Of a stretch of DNA of 64,000 nt, positions 1 to 11,811 are shown piece by piece. The DNA comes from Kwoniella bestiolae CBS 10118 (lineage: Eukaryota > Basidiomycota > Tremellomycetes > Tremellales > Cryptococcaceae). The translations under genes and the position numbers were made by a program. Every line of letters begins with the position of its first letter. Position 1 is the stretch's first letter. The stretch spans positions 2,666,001 through 2,730,000 of the forward strand of contig NC_089241.1 of assembly GCF_000512585.2 (NCBI RefSeq), in the 5' to 3' direction. The notes under the pieces are model-generated. The model was not told the origin of the DNA. It did not search any database and saw only the letters and a list, made by a program, of their open reading frames with translations.

Positions 1-686
1 GATGAAGCGTATGACGGGCCAGCAAGCCCAACGCCTGGGTCATGCTCCTGTACCTTGCGCATCTCCCTGGCCGCCCCATCGTCTTTAGCCTGATGAGCTG
101 GATGAAAGATTATGTCGGCACCAGCGTCTGTGACTATCGGCGGGGAGCTGAGACTGACAGAGAAGTACGGAGATGACATACGTCTAGGAGATCGTAGAGG
201 GGGAGCATAGTCTGGTGTTATCTCAGTTGGACGGGGCGGTAGAGGTACATGTATTGGGGTTGACGATGTCTTGCTTTGTTCTGGTCGGTAATGAGGTGTC
301 GACGGTGGGACCTTGGGTATGATCTTGTTACGATGAGGTGTGACATCTTCCCAGATGTCACCCCCAAGTAAATCAACTTCCATGGAAGCTGGTGTGGTGC
401 TTTGAGAAGGTCCCTGCGAAGAGAGTTTGTGGGTCGAGTCGTGAGCTGGGTCATCGAAAGAACCTAGCAGGTCATCATCGTCAAGCAAAGGAGGTGAATT
501 GGATGTCGACTGCCGTGTATATTGCTGAGAGGAGAGATGATTGCGAGATGGATGACCTGGATCGATCACATGAGGTGCAGAGTTGAATGACCCAAAGTCG
601 GAAGAGGAGGAAGGTTGATGGGAATGTGAAGAGGTTGAGGGAGACGCAACCGGGTTGTTGCTGTCATGATCGCTTTTATCGTACAT
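1..686 (-). CDS. hypothetical protein, 3' part missing (cut by window start)
   Basis: An uninterrupted minus-strand frame runs from an ATG at 686 to the window edge: 228 codons without a stop, so the gene continues outside. I do not recognise it. The visible part is Ser/Pro/His-rich and looks disordered. It carries two acidic leucine motifs (DDDDLLGSF and a second DLLGG followed by DIWED), which resemble short linear peptides that bind clathrin or adaptor appendages; that role is only an inference. The clean frame, the intron-free stretch and a start facing the BMT2 gene across 370 bp support a real gene. No domain is visible, and one may lie in the missing part. Confidence 0.6.
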   Translation of the reverse strand, partial: MYDKSDHDSNNPVASPSTSSHSHQPSSSSDFGSFNSAPHVIDPGHPSRNHLSSQQYTRQSTSNSPPLLDDDDLLGSFDDPAHDSTHKLSSQGPSQSTTPASMEVDLLGGDIWEDVTPHRNKIIPKVPPSTPHYRPEQSKTSSTPIHVPLPPRPTEITPDYAPPLRSPRRMSSPYFSVSLSSPPIVTDAGADIIFHPAHQAKDDGAAREMRKVQEHDPGVGLAGPSYAS

Positions 687-1056
687 GTTCATTATTGGTT
701 TCGTAAGAGGTTGTCGTTGGTCATTACAGGATATACGTATGAGTGTGATGAGGATGATAATGATGATGGTGATGATGATGAGATATGCAATGGATCGAAT
801 GAATGAATGAATGGATGGATGAATGGATGAATGGATGAATGGATGTGTAGATAGATATGTGATGTGTTCATGTGTTCACCTCCACTACTCACTACTGTCT
901 ATATGACATGCGTAACATTTCTTCACTTGTGCTGACCATTCTTCATCATCTCAATACCAGTCAAGTCATAGAGTTCTCGTCTTGTCATGATCCCCCATCG
1001 TATCTGATTTCATCTCAACTCAAAGCATAGATAGATATACATGACCTTGCATCGCC
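687..1056. other. divergent intergenic region between the hypothetical gene and BMT2
   Basis: Separates two divergent starts (686 minus, 1057 plus) and so must hold both promoters. It contains a GAT-rich stretch (about 746-785) and a GAAT/GGAT microsatellite. I see no further gene. Confidence 0.6.
797..845. repeat. GAAT/GGAT microsatellite
   Basis: About 49 bp made of mixed GAAT and GGAT tetranucleotides, beginning with three GAAT copies and then alternating. It lies in the shared upstream region of two divergent genes and is probably length-polymorphic. Confidence 0.8.
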
Positions 1057-2153
1057 ATGGGTCCAAAGTCAAGAAGGATCAAAAAATTACCAATCTCCTC
1101 GTTCACACCCGATACCAACGTCCACTCTTCAGCTGCTCAAAGTCTTCCCTCGAGTGACTCAAAGAGTATCAGTCGACATGGCCGTGTACGTTCCGCCAAC
1201 AGACCAGTAGTATCACGCAAGATAACACAGTCCACCATCACCCATTTCCATACCTTGCTCAAGAAGCAATCCAGCTTGAAGCAAAGTCTCGCATCCACCA
1301 TCGAAAACCAGCGCAACGATGAAAGAGTCCAAGCCATTCAGACAGAACTTGACTCGGTTGAGAGAGAGATGACGGCCCTCGGAGGGCTCAATGCATATCA
1401 GATAGCCAGTACTCTTGGGCAATCCAAAGAAAGAGGCGGAGACAGCTCCAAGGTGCTCGTAAGATGGTTGGACGAATTGGGGATCAAACAGGAGATGGTC
1501 GCTCAGAGTAGTAAACTGCGGTGGGTCTTATCTACTGCCCAGCTTCGTCATACAAGCTTGGCTGCTGACTTGGATGCCTGTGAAGTATAGCATGTTGGAA
1601 ATCGGTGCACTGATGCCAGATAACTATGCCAGTTGCTCCAAGTGGATAGACAATCACCCAATCGATCTACACTCGCAGCATCCAGACATACTCGAGCAGG
1701 ACTTCCTGCAACGTCCTCTTCCAGCCCGAGAACAAGATGCGTTTGATGTGGTCAGCTGCAGTCTGGTTCTCAACTTTGTCAGCTCGCCAGCGGATAGAGG
1801 TGAGCTTCAGGTGTCAGCATACGAGTACAAACTGAACAGTGGGAGTTGGCTTAGGCAAAATGCTCTCTCTGATACACAAGCAGCTGAAAGATCTCCCAAA
1901 CTCATTCCTCTTCCTGGTCCTGCCGCTTCCATGCCTTGCCAACTCTCGCTACCTGTCTTTGTCAACATTTCAAGATCTGATGCGTATAATCGGTTTCACG
2001 CTGGAAAGGGAGCAGTGGAAACCGGGTGGGAAAGTAGGCTACTGGCTTTGGAGAAAATCTGCTGGTGAGCTGGAGGGTAGAGATAGATGGGTGAGAAAGA
2101 CGGTGGTCAAAGATGGACCCAAGATGAACAATTTCGCTGTTGTATTACCATGA
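1057..2153 (+). CDS. BMT2: 25S rRNA adenine-N1 methyltransferase, Bmt2 family
   Basis: Three exons (introns 1511-1556 and 1800-1854) give 331 aa. The family is a nucleolar SAM-dependent enzyme that methylates N1 of an adenine in 25S rRNA. Visible hallmarks are the GGLNAYQIAS motif (about residues 109-118), the RGGDSSKVLVRWL block just after it, the SAM-binding strand MLEIGAL opening exon 2, and ILEQDFLQRPLP followed by VVSCSLVLNFV, all typical of Bmt2. The first 70 residues are basic and Ser-rich, suiting nucleolar targeting. A GTGAGC donor with acceptor at 1854 was chosen because it restores the family's RGKML; an alternative acceptor at 1839 is also in frame. Length is close to the yeast enzyme. 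Confidence 0.9.
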
Positions 2154-2455
2154 CTCTGTACATTCTCTTTCTCTTGTCACATGCAGTGCATCTCTTGTCA
2201 AGCATGGTACGTGGACATGACTATCTATGCAAGAGATATCAGGTGTATTCATGCATTCAAGGTGATCTATCTTTGCATATCATGACATTAAGCAGAGTAA
2301 AATATGAAATGTACGGGTCATCACCGTACGAAAGAAACCTCCACAGTTGAACATCATTTCACAACAATCAACTTCAACTCAATTATTGATCTATCCCAAT
2401 CAATCACCCAACAATACTATCACTGACTAAAGCATGACCATCAATCTACCAAACC
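2154..2455. other. intergenic region BMT2-BST1
   Basis: Tandem spacer of 302 bp. It should hold the BMT2 3' end and the BST1 promoter. It is AT-rich with CAATCA-like runs just before the BST1 start; nothing else recognised. Confidence 0.5.
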
Positions 2456-5400
2456 ATGTCGCCAAACTCAGCATCGGGTAAGATGCATGTGAACCACAAG
2501 CTCGCTGAACAGCGGTCCCCACCCAAATCCTCCTCCCTTCTCAATACAGTCAAATCCCGACTGGTCACTTTGCTTTCAGCTTTCATGGGTGTCCTGTTCA
2601 CTCTGCTTGTATACCACTGCTATCAGAGAGACTTGAAAGAATCAGGATCATGGGGCTGTGAGATGAGCTGGATGTCCCCTTCGTACCATCTACTTCAATG
2701 GCACGATAATCCTATCCCTCGTTACCAGGTTTACCATTATCGAGAACAAGGCTTGGATATCGATTCAACGGTAAGTCAAATGCTCAACGGGAATATGTCG
2801 ACCTGACACTGCTCATGTAGCTAGCAGGTCATCCCGTAGTCTTTATACCGGGGAATGCAGGCTCGTATCAGCAGGTGAGGTCCATCGCTTCATCCGCCGC
2901 CCGACAATATCAGGAAGGATCATCTGGGGAACAGGGGATTAGGAGATTGGACTTCTTCACCAGTAAGTGTTTCGAGTAGACTTACTTTGATCATCACATC
3001 TAACGGTACCTCTTCCTCTAAGTCGACTTCAATGAAGATTTCTCTGCCTTCTCTGGACGAACCCTCTCGACGCAAGCCGAGTTCATCAAGCATTCTGTAC
3101 GACGAATACTAGATGAGTACGACCACCTACCCGCTGTTGAACAACCTCGTCAGGTCACACTGCTGGCTCATTCAATGGGTGGTATAGCTGCTAGATTGGC
3201 TGTCGCCGAGAGAGACATTGGTGAGATGGTGGATATGATTATCACAATGTCCACTCCTCACATCACACCTCCTCTTACGATCGAATGGGACATGGAACGG
3301 ATATATCGGACGATCTCACACCCTGTTCACCCCTTATTGATCTCACTGTGCGGTGGGATCTCTGACACCCAAGTCGTGTCCGACAGCTGCGCCCTGCCCT
3401 CATCACTTGTGAGCGAGTCAGACGGGTTCGCTACATTTACTACCGGGATCCCTGGTGCTTGGACTGGAGTGGATCATCAAGCCATGGTCTGGTGTCATCA
3501 GGTCCGCTGGCTCATCGCAAAAGCTTTGATCGAAACGGCTGCAGCGAGTAATCGATCGTCCAAATTATCGATTGCTAGAAGATGGTTTTCAGGACAGTCT
3601 ATCATGAAACCGTCACAATCCAACACGTACAACGTGTCTGTCACATCTACCAACATGACAATCTTGGCTAAACCAAAGAGGGCTTACCAACAGACAACCT
3701 TCACTGTCAAACACTGCACGGACAAGTGCCGAGAGATACCTTTCGGTCATGGAGATCTACCTTTTCCAAAATATGTTGATGCGCCCTTTCCTCTGCCAGG
3801 CGAAGGTGTAAAGCCTGAGGAAACCCTTCTATTCGTTGATGTCGACCTTCAGACCGCGAGTGGATTTTTATTCGTGGCAAGTGAATCGCATGAAGTCGTC
3901 GAAGCGGGGTCTCGAGAAGTTTTGGAGATGCGGACATCTGTTTGGAGTGAGTCAAGACAATCGGAGGAATGGGCTAATGCGGTTGTAGGCGCAGGCAAAT
4001 CTGCTCCATTCCGATCATCACTTCTATTGCACTTTAGCAACTTCCGTTCTTCGTCGTTGCTTGTTCATCGTCTGAAAAGTACAGTCCGTGGTAAATGCAA
4101 CGGTAAGTACTGTAAGGCGACCGAGTAGAACACACACTGAAACAGCTGCAGGTGTTCGGCCAATACTTCAGCATATATCTGTACCGGCGCACCACCTCAA
4201 AGGGGCCACGACAGAATCTCGTTCATACCCGCATTTAACTAGCAATCCCGACATATACCTGCACTCCCACATTGCAAGCCTCCCGTTTCAATCAGATCAA
4301 CGCAATCCTCACGGTATGACCATTAGAATCTTCCAGCAGCCCGACTGCCCTCTCGAGGAGCTAAAGATGACTGTCGATCCTTTTGGAATTCTGGCCAAGA
4401 TCGTCACACGATATCGCATGATCCTCCTGTCATGGCCACTTGCATGGGTCGCAGCAGGAATGTTGATGCAAACGCAATGGCTAAAAAGGGATGGTGAGTG
4501 ACGCCCTTGCATCTCTTCGCTGATTCTGGAATTCAGGACACCTCATATCGTTTGATGAGGGAATTGAGCAAGTCGGGCGACGTTGGCTAGCTGGATGTTG
4601 TCTGGCACTGGGCATTGGCAACATCGTACAGTTTTGGTTCGGAACCTCGCTACGTCTCGATACTCTTTTGGTAGGAACTACCGACTTAGCCTTCCTTCCT
4701 CTTGTCATCATCATGGCTCTATGGACGTACGCTTTGACATGTGGTGCATGGCTCTTATTACGATTCACCAATTCGATACTTAGCATAGCTGTGCTGAAAG
4801 TGATTGGGACTCGCTCACGAAAGCCTAAGTGAGTACTTCTGCTGCTCTTCCCGCCTTGCAATTGCAGCTGAACAAAGACCTACTCAGCGACACCATCGAC
4901 TCCCACTCCCACCCTTCTCGACTGATAATCCTTGCTTGCCTCGTGATGCTCTTGGTGTATCTGTTTATCCCGCATCAGCTTGCATTCATCGTCTCAGTCG
5001 TTGTCTTATGGACCAGTATCATGAGGAACGATTGGTCCGAGGTGAGAACTTGAAACTTTGCTGCGACGAAGCCTGCTTATGCTGCACTTTTAGCCCTCCG
5101 GTAATCTTGGAGAATCGACGTTGTTTCTCATGCTTTTTCTGATCCCTTTCAAAGCTACAACACTGCTCGTCTGGGGCAGAAGCTTATGGATGAACTGGAA
5201 GCACCCACTGTCAACCGACCACAACATCCTATATATAGGACCAGCAGTGCTACTAGTGGCATTGTGCGTCCGAGGTAATTCACCTCAAAAGCGTGATACG
5301 TGAGTGACAGCACTCGGTATATCAGACTAGACTAGCTGACTTCCTCATTCACAGCGTCATACAATTATGCCGCTTCAGCCTCTTTTGTCTCTCAGCCACA

Positions 5401-5487
5401 GCCTTTCTCTTTGGTGTTCGGTGGACATGGATACTGCCTCCTATGGCTCATGCTGTGTTGTTGACTTTGGCGGGTGTGATGATATGA
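2456..5487 (+). CDS. BST1: GPI inositol-deacylase (Bst1/PGAP1)
   Basis: Nine exons give 873 aa (introns 2771-2820, 2963-3022, 3947-3988, 4103-4151, 4494-4536, 4829-4887, 5042-5093, 5300-5354). Bst1 is an ER membrane lipase that removes the acyl chain from the inositol of GPI anchors and so licenses ER exit and quality control of GPI proteins. Seen here: an N-terminal membrane segment (about residues 35-57), the PGAP1 core with FIPGNAGSYQQVRS, the nucleophile elbow LLAHSMGG (Ser203), and several hydrophobic segments in the C-terminal third. The length fits fungal homologues. The 42-nt intron 3947-3988 has no stop and is a multiple of three, so its retention would add 14 residues. The 4887 acceptor was chosen because the nearer one at 4867 breaks the frame. 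Confidence 0.92.
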
Positions 5488-5729
5488 TATGACAACATAA
5501 ATACCTTCCAATACTCGTACTTGACAACATAGATATAAGGACAAAAAATGATGATGTAACGACTTTTTATGTACGCAATCCAATTGTCTCTACATTCATT
5601 TTGAGCACTGATAACAGGTCGATACTCTCTCTATGCAGTATCTTTTATCCCGACAATGATTTTATATTTGTCTCTCAAGTGACCGATCTCCCAGCGACAA
5701 GCCCCCCGAGTAATACGATCCCTGAAGGC

Positions 5730-6728
5730 ATGAGTCACATCCAAAAGCAATTCAATGCAGCTTCGACATGGTTATCGTCCGCACCAGCTGCAGCAGGTTT
5801 ACCGAATGAAGTCAAGCTAGAGGTGAGCAACATTACCATCAGCTGGTATGCGCTAATTCCCATCATATAGCTATACGGGCTATTCAAATACATCAACACC
5901 TCAACAGGACCGTGAGAGAAGTCCATCACCTCGTTCCTCCTAATTGTCTGTTCAACATTCTGACACATCTCAAAGGGATGGGAGCCGTCCATCCATCTTT
6001 TCACCAGCTCCTCGTGCAAAGTACGATGCCTGGGCTGCTCAGCATACCAAATACTCAGCCATGACAGATGGTCAGATATCGGCGAGTCAGCGGTACATTG
6101 AGATCGCAGTTCAGATAGGATGGTCTGGGGATATAGATGAGGAGGATGTCGATCTGGAAAACCTCGATGACGAACCAGTCAAGAGCACAGGTCAGGAAAG
6201 GAGAGATAATCCTATAGGAGGTGTTAAAGTCAGCGTAATGTCTGAAGAGCAAGAGGAGAATAAGGATGAAGAGTAAGCTAGCGCTCGTCACTTGTCGGGA
6301 CAGGAGCGATTATCTAACACTGTATCTGATCCATTTAGCGAGACCCACCCAATGCACCGTGCAGTAGCAGAAAACAATGTACAAAAGGTTGAGGAACTGG
6401 TTAAGGAGGATCCATCGCTGATTGACCTCAAAGACGAATTCGTGAGTACTTCACTCCATCTTTCAATACGAATGAAAATGCTAACAACTCTCGCAGGGCT
6501 ATACACCCCTTCATCTTGCGGCAGATCGCGGGCACGTCGAGATGACCAAGCTGTTGCTCTCTCACGGAGCCGACAGAGATGTACAGGTGAGGGTTCTGGT
6601 TCTTCCTAGTCGGGTAGACGAGTGCGAGGCTAAGAATTCATGTTTAGGACGAAGATTCTCAGACTCCGCTGCAGTTGGCGCTTATCTCAGAAAGGGACGA
6701 GATTGTGGATTTACTGAGACCAAATTGA
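5730..6728 (+). CDS. acyl-CoA-binding protein with C-terminal ankyrin repeats (ACBD6-like)
   Basis: Six exons give 234 aa (introns 5823-5870, 5912-5975, 6273-6338, 6442-6496, 6587-6647). The N-terminal ACB domain is recognised by LYGLFKYINTSTGPD followed by PRAKYDAWAA, the acyl-CoA contact region, over about residues 1-95. A glutamate/aspartate-rich linker follows. Two to three ankyrin repeats close the protein: THPMHRAVAENN, then GYTPLHLAADRGHVEMTKLL, then DSQTPLQLALISERDEIVDLL. This ACB-plus-ANK order matches human ACBD6, a cytosolic long-chain acyl-CoA carrier. The start at 5730 is the first in-frame ATG and sits where ACB domains begin. It ends only 25 bp from the convergent VPS8 stop, so the 3' UTRs must overlap. 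Confidence 0.88.
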
Positions 6729-6753
6729 TTACTGTATGCATATCTTCCGCTAC

Positions 6754-9700
6754 CTACGACATATCCACACATGCACGATGCATAGTGATCCCATCGGCGC
6801 GTACGACCACTGTTCCCCCATCTACTATCTTCCCACACTTCTCACACACGAACGACCCTGGCATCCATCCACTCTCTCTTTTTACTTTGAGATTCGACAA
6901 GATCTCGAAAAGATCCGCTTCGACCAGTTTCGTAGTCATGCTGAGCATTTCGCCCTCTGCACGATAGGAGTCGAGCATACCGGTGAGGATAATTCGAAAC
7001 TCGGCGTACGTGCGCCCTTTCTTGATTTGCTGTTTAGTGCCCGATGTCGACGCATCGACTAGTCGCTTGAATAGTCGAGGGAATGAAAGTGATGGGGAGG
7101 ATGAGGCTACAAGAGACGCGAGAGTCTCCTGTACAATACTCCGAAGAGCCGAGACAGCAGCATGGGCGGCGGTAGTAGGCTGCATCGGCTGCAAAGCCGA
7201 GATTGAATGTACCAGCTCGATGACCTCGTGTAGAACTCCTAACCATAAGTCTTCAACATCGCCCACAGCGGCGTGAGTCGACGAATGTTCCTGGCATAGA
7301 CGGGTGGCCATCCTCGAGACTGATTGGATGGTGGATACAGACATGTGGATAGTACCCAGATCATCGGCCAAGATTGCCTCTCCCAAATCGACACCTCTGC
7401 TACGAAGGATGTCTCCAACGGCGCCAAAAGTATCTGCGGTTCTGCCTTGCCGATCAAGGGCCCAAAGTTGACCCTCGAAGACTTGAAGGTTCTCGCATTC
7501 CATAGCAAGATTTGCCAGATCGAACGAGGTAGGGTCTTGGGAATCAAGGAAAGGAACGAGATGATCAGGATCATTCTGACACAAGAGCGTAGTATAGAGG
7601 TGTCGAAGTGGCATATCGATGTGGTCGGAGCGCGTCTCGCCTTCCGGCTCCAGCAAACAGCGCAAATATGCCATTTGCTTGTGGGGAGCGGTTGTCAAGA
7701 CTTCGATCGCGCGGGGGTGGCATGAAGGTAGATCTCGATCTAACAGGGATGCTGTTTGACGGACACCGAGAGCCAATAGCTGAGGTAGAGCTCCAGAGAC
7801 CGCTTCGAAAACCTCGTCAGAAGGTGATGAGGAGGTTATGATCTCATCAAGACTGGCGAACACCTGATCATCGGATTCTGGATCTCGTAGCAGCGTTGAA
7901 ATGAGCTTGCCCCATTTGTGCTGTTGTCGGTAGGATGTTCGCAGGATCCTGTAGAACCCAGCTTGATTGAAGAGGTCCATCATCGCATCAGAGTCATGTG
8001 GCGTGTAGGCTGAGAGCAGATATTCGGCGGCGAGTTGTCGGTCTTCGCGAGTGCTTTGATCTGGATCACTGGCGAGACTGACCAAGATGCGATGAAGCGT
8101 TGACGGTGGGATGAAGAGAAATTGAGGATACTTCGGTAGGTTGCGTGCAACAAAGATATGCAAAAAGGTTATGTCTCCAGGATGGAAGTATTCCGGATCC
8201 ATGACGTCGAGCATAAGGTTGACGATCGACTGCCGATTTATCGCGCCAGATGTATCGTTGAGATAGGAGTCCTCGAATGCGATGTCCATAGAATGGAGGA
8301 ATGCTTCGGTATCAAACCGCAACAGGAGATTGAGGTAGGGATAAGGAGGCTCAGGACCTTCACCAGTGAGAATGAGATCCGTTTTGGTCGGCCAGGATAT
8401 TGTACGACCAGCGAAAATGAACGAGTAAACATCGGTCCGAGCGGTATAAGCTTGACCTTCCGGAAGAGGGTCACCACTCGGGTATGACAAACCCGATAAG
8501 ACTGATTCTACGTATGCATAGAGCTTATATGCGTTTGGTGCCCATCTTTCGAGGCCATCAGCGGTGTCGCCAACGAGAGAAGGGCGATTTAAGCGGTCTT
8601 GCTGAATGTCTCGTACCACGTTGATTAATTTGACCAACGGAGCGACGTAATCCTGCATTGCCCGAGTGTAGACGTATATCATCGCATCCCAGAGGCCATG
8701 AGCCTCGCAAAGAGTGATCGCTTGGTTTATATCGAGAGAGATGGGGTCGACATTCCAAATGATCGCTTCCGCTTGGTCGAGCTGGCCTTTTTCCTCATGC
8801 GATTTGATGAGCGCCTGGAAGATACTCGGTGGGATCTGGCGAATACGTCCGGACAGGATGTGAGGTTCCAGCAATCGGAGGAAGATGCTTTGAATACCGG
8901 CTTGTGCAAAGTGTTCATATGCCTCATCGAAAAGAAAAGTAATATCCTTCATGGATAGGCAAGCTTCGATGGCGGCGGTGGCCAGACCTTCGAAAAGACT
9001 GGTGAGATCGATGCCCTGTCCGAGATGGGTGTCTTCGGTGAGACGATCTGGTGAGAAAGCCCAGCGAAGCGATGCGAGTAGAAGTTCGTGGAGGCGATTT
9101 GATATGACTGCTTTGCGAGCGTCGGTGTCCTCGGGGAGATTGATTTTATTGCCGTCTGCACGATCTTCGTAGTATTCCAGCGCAGTTTGGATCGCACCAA
9201 GAAAATCACCTTGATGGACATGCGCGAGTATTCTGTCGTTCCAGTGTTGTAGCGTACCTACTTGTAGAGTGGTTTTTGTCTGGCAGCATTAGCGATGTCC
9301 AAGAAGGTGTGAAACTCACAAGAAGGAAGAGCTTATCCCGATAGCACCTGACACTCCCCGCAAGAGAATTGAGCGTCTGGGTCGAGGAGGGTCTTGTCAG
9401 AGATGAATAGGAATCTTGGGAAGTGAGGAGTCGGGTTTGCAGCATTGTCATCTCCACAGGAACCATCGAGATGACATTCAGGAGAACAAGTTGAGTGGAG
9501 GATAAGACTAGGAGATGCTGCATCATACTATCAGTCAAGGACTTTCAAACACGGACTCACATTGTCATCGTACCACTGCATGGAACGGACAGGCTCTGTG
9601 GCCTCGTACGTCTTCCCCTCTTCGAATTGTGGATCCTTGCCATGAACGTGTAATAGTCGAACAGCTCGTCCCCAAGAGTATGCTAAGGTTGGTTCTGTTG

Positions 9701-11382
9701 TCGATCTCGACCAAAGAGCGCAGCCGATCAATCCTCCCTGTTCACCACCGATGTTATCCCTCATCTTGCGGTACCATGTTTTGGGGCTCGGTTTCATTCC
9801 AACAATGACCATTTTGGCAGGGGTCAGCAGAGCCGAGAGGTTGAGAGAGTCAACCGGGTGAGGATTTTCGCCAAGCGGTAGTGGAAGAGCTGCGAAAAGA
9901 GTAGTGGGTTTCCGTGATTGGCCGTCTGCATTGGGATAACTGCCGAGCATGCGAACGACATCGTTGCTCTCGACCCCTATAACTCTGCCCAAACTCCACC
10001 AGAAAGCTCTACCATGCTCGTCACCGCTGATAACCGAAGTATGCCGAGCCCCGACAAAACCGATGTGCAAGATACTGCTGTTCTGGATATGCCCTTCCCG
10101 TCGACCAGACAGGACCTGAGAAAGGGTGAGAGCGAGAGTTGTACGAGCAGGTTTGCTTGGGTTGGACAGGTCATACAGATGGATATTTCCAGATGAACGG
10201 CCAACCGCAACATATGTTTGATCGGATGATATGGTGATAGCGGTAACGGGAGAACCTAAAAGTCAGCGCAGCGTCCGGGACGAAGTTGACTCACCACTCG
10301 CTTCGGGACCCAGAATATGCTTGAGCTGCTGATCAAAACCATACACCAGAACACGCCCTTTATCCGTACCTATAGCAATCATCCCTCGGACGTCCATGAC
10401 GGCGGGGGCCTCGTCTCGTGAAAACAGGTCAACGGACAATCGCCGCAATGGGTGAAAAACGAAGGCTGGACTTTTGGATGACGACTCTGATAGTTGCTGT
10501 GGAGGGCCACTGTCGATTGATAAGGTCTCTGATTTGGCTTCCGATATCTGCGAGAAATGACTTGAGGCGCGCAAATGGGACAGATGAGGTTGTTGGGGAG
10601 TTTGCTGGGTCGAGCCGGAAGTCGTTCGCATATGGGACCGAAGCCGAGAAATGGAGGGGTCTACGGTGCACATTGAGTCAGTCGATGATAAAATCAGAAG
10701 TAAGACTCACGTATAAAAGACGCTCGCTTATTTGGGCTAGGCGAGGGTATGAAAGGTTTCTTCTTCAAGTTGTTAGAAGTTAAGGATGGAGTGCGATCCG
10801 AGTAATCATCCTGAATGTTTGATCAGCTTGGCTCTCATTCATATGGTGAACGCAACTCACCCTATGAGTTCTGATCCTGCCAAGCTCTTCGTCACCTATA
10901 GAGCTACCATCTACTTCGATATCCTTCTCTCCGATGATATCATGAAACGTTCTATGGTAACCGTGATGAGGAAATCTATCGACTAAACTCGGGGAGCGGG
11001 ACTGGGTCGGAGAGCTGGTGTCGTCCAGCACATTTTGTAATAAACCATCGTTTGTCTTGTCTTGCATGGGCGTGAGTGTATCAGGTGGGTGAAGCTGCGC
11101 CGGTGAATGACCATAGTGATCGCTAGGACCTTTGTCGATATCGTCAGCGTTGAATGGTGTGTCAGAGGGCATTCGCCAGTTGATTGGTGCGGGTCCTGCG
11201 GGTGATGACGGTGAAGGACTTCTCTTCCAGTAGTCACTGGGTCCTGCATCCATGTAGTCATTTTGCTCTTGTGTATGTGTAGATGATCTCCATATCAAGG
11301 ATGAGGATGTATCGTGAGGTTGAGCTTGGGCCGTTTGACTGTTCGAGAGTGGTGATCTTGAGAATGGATCCGAGTTAGACAT
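6754..11382 (-). CDS. VPS8: CORVET complex subunit Vps8
   Basis: Six exons give 1468 aa (introns 10811-10860, 10661-10710, 10256-10294, 9518-9560, 9280-9319, read on the minus strand). Vps8 is the Rab5-effector subunit of the CORVET tether acting in endosome fusion. The first 240 residues are Ser/Pro-rich and disordered. A beta-propeller follows (GMIAIGTDKGRVLVYGF, then TAITISSDQTYVAVGRSSG and HIGFVGARHTSVISGD). The long alpha-solenoid contains the Vps8 signatures EAYEHFAQAGI and LCEAHGLWDAMIYVYTRAM. The C-terminus has only CEKC and HRAC, four zinc ligands rather than a full RING. Start at 11382 is preferred; an in-frame ATG at 11442 would add 20 residues. The last exon is 2526 nt without an intron. 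Confidence 0.9.
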
Positions 11383-11811
11383 GGTTACAGTGAGTATGTG
11401 GTTCTGACTCTGGGCCTTGTATTGACCAGGAGTAGAGTACAAGTCACAGTGAGTGGGTACGAGTTTATGATGTATGATTATATAGGAAAGAGGAGTATGA
11501 GGTGTTGTGATGAGGATGAGAATGTATCATGATGTGATGCATATGGACATATATGGGTATATATATATATTCCACGTCATCACTTTTATAACGTTATCTA
11601 TTGACATTCATTCATTCCCATCCAGTTACTAAGATTAGTTGTTATTCATGATTCATATTCATGTTCATATTCACTTGCATATTCACCATTACTGCCACTA
11701 TCAATATCACTATCAATATCACTATCAATATCACTATCAATATCACCTGCACCATGAGTCAAGTCCTCACAAGCGTCATCAATACCATATAACAAACATA
11801 CCACATCCCCA
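11383..11811. other. divergent promoter region VPS8 / PB1-ZZ gene
   Basis: 429 bp between two divergent starts. It contains a short TATATA run near 11560-11570 and a 12-bp tandem repeat closer to the plus-strand gene. No further gene seen; the open frame through the repeat is compositional. Confidence 0.55.
11696..11746. repeat. 12-bp tandem repeat, four copies
   Basis: Four perfect copies of CACTATCAATAT followed by a partial copy. It lies 66-116 bp upstream of the PB1-ZZ start, probably within its 5' UTR or core promoter. A minisatellite of this type can vary in copy number between strains. Confidence 0.9.

Noticed and set aside
9500..9600. TGACTCA-like sites scattered on both strands as Gcn4 sites
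   Set aside because: Most are the common GTGAGTCA splice donor or its reverse complement, not promoter elements.
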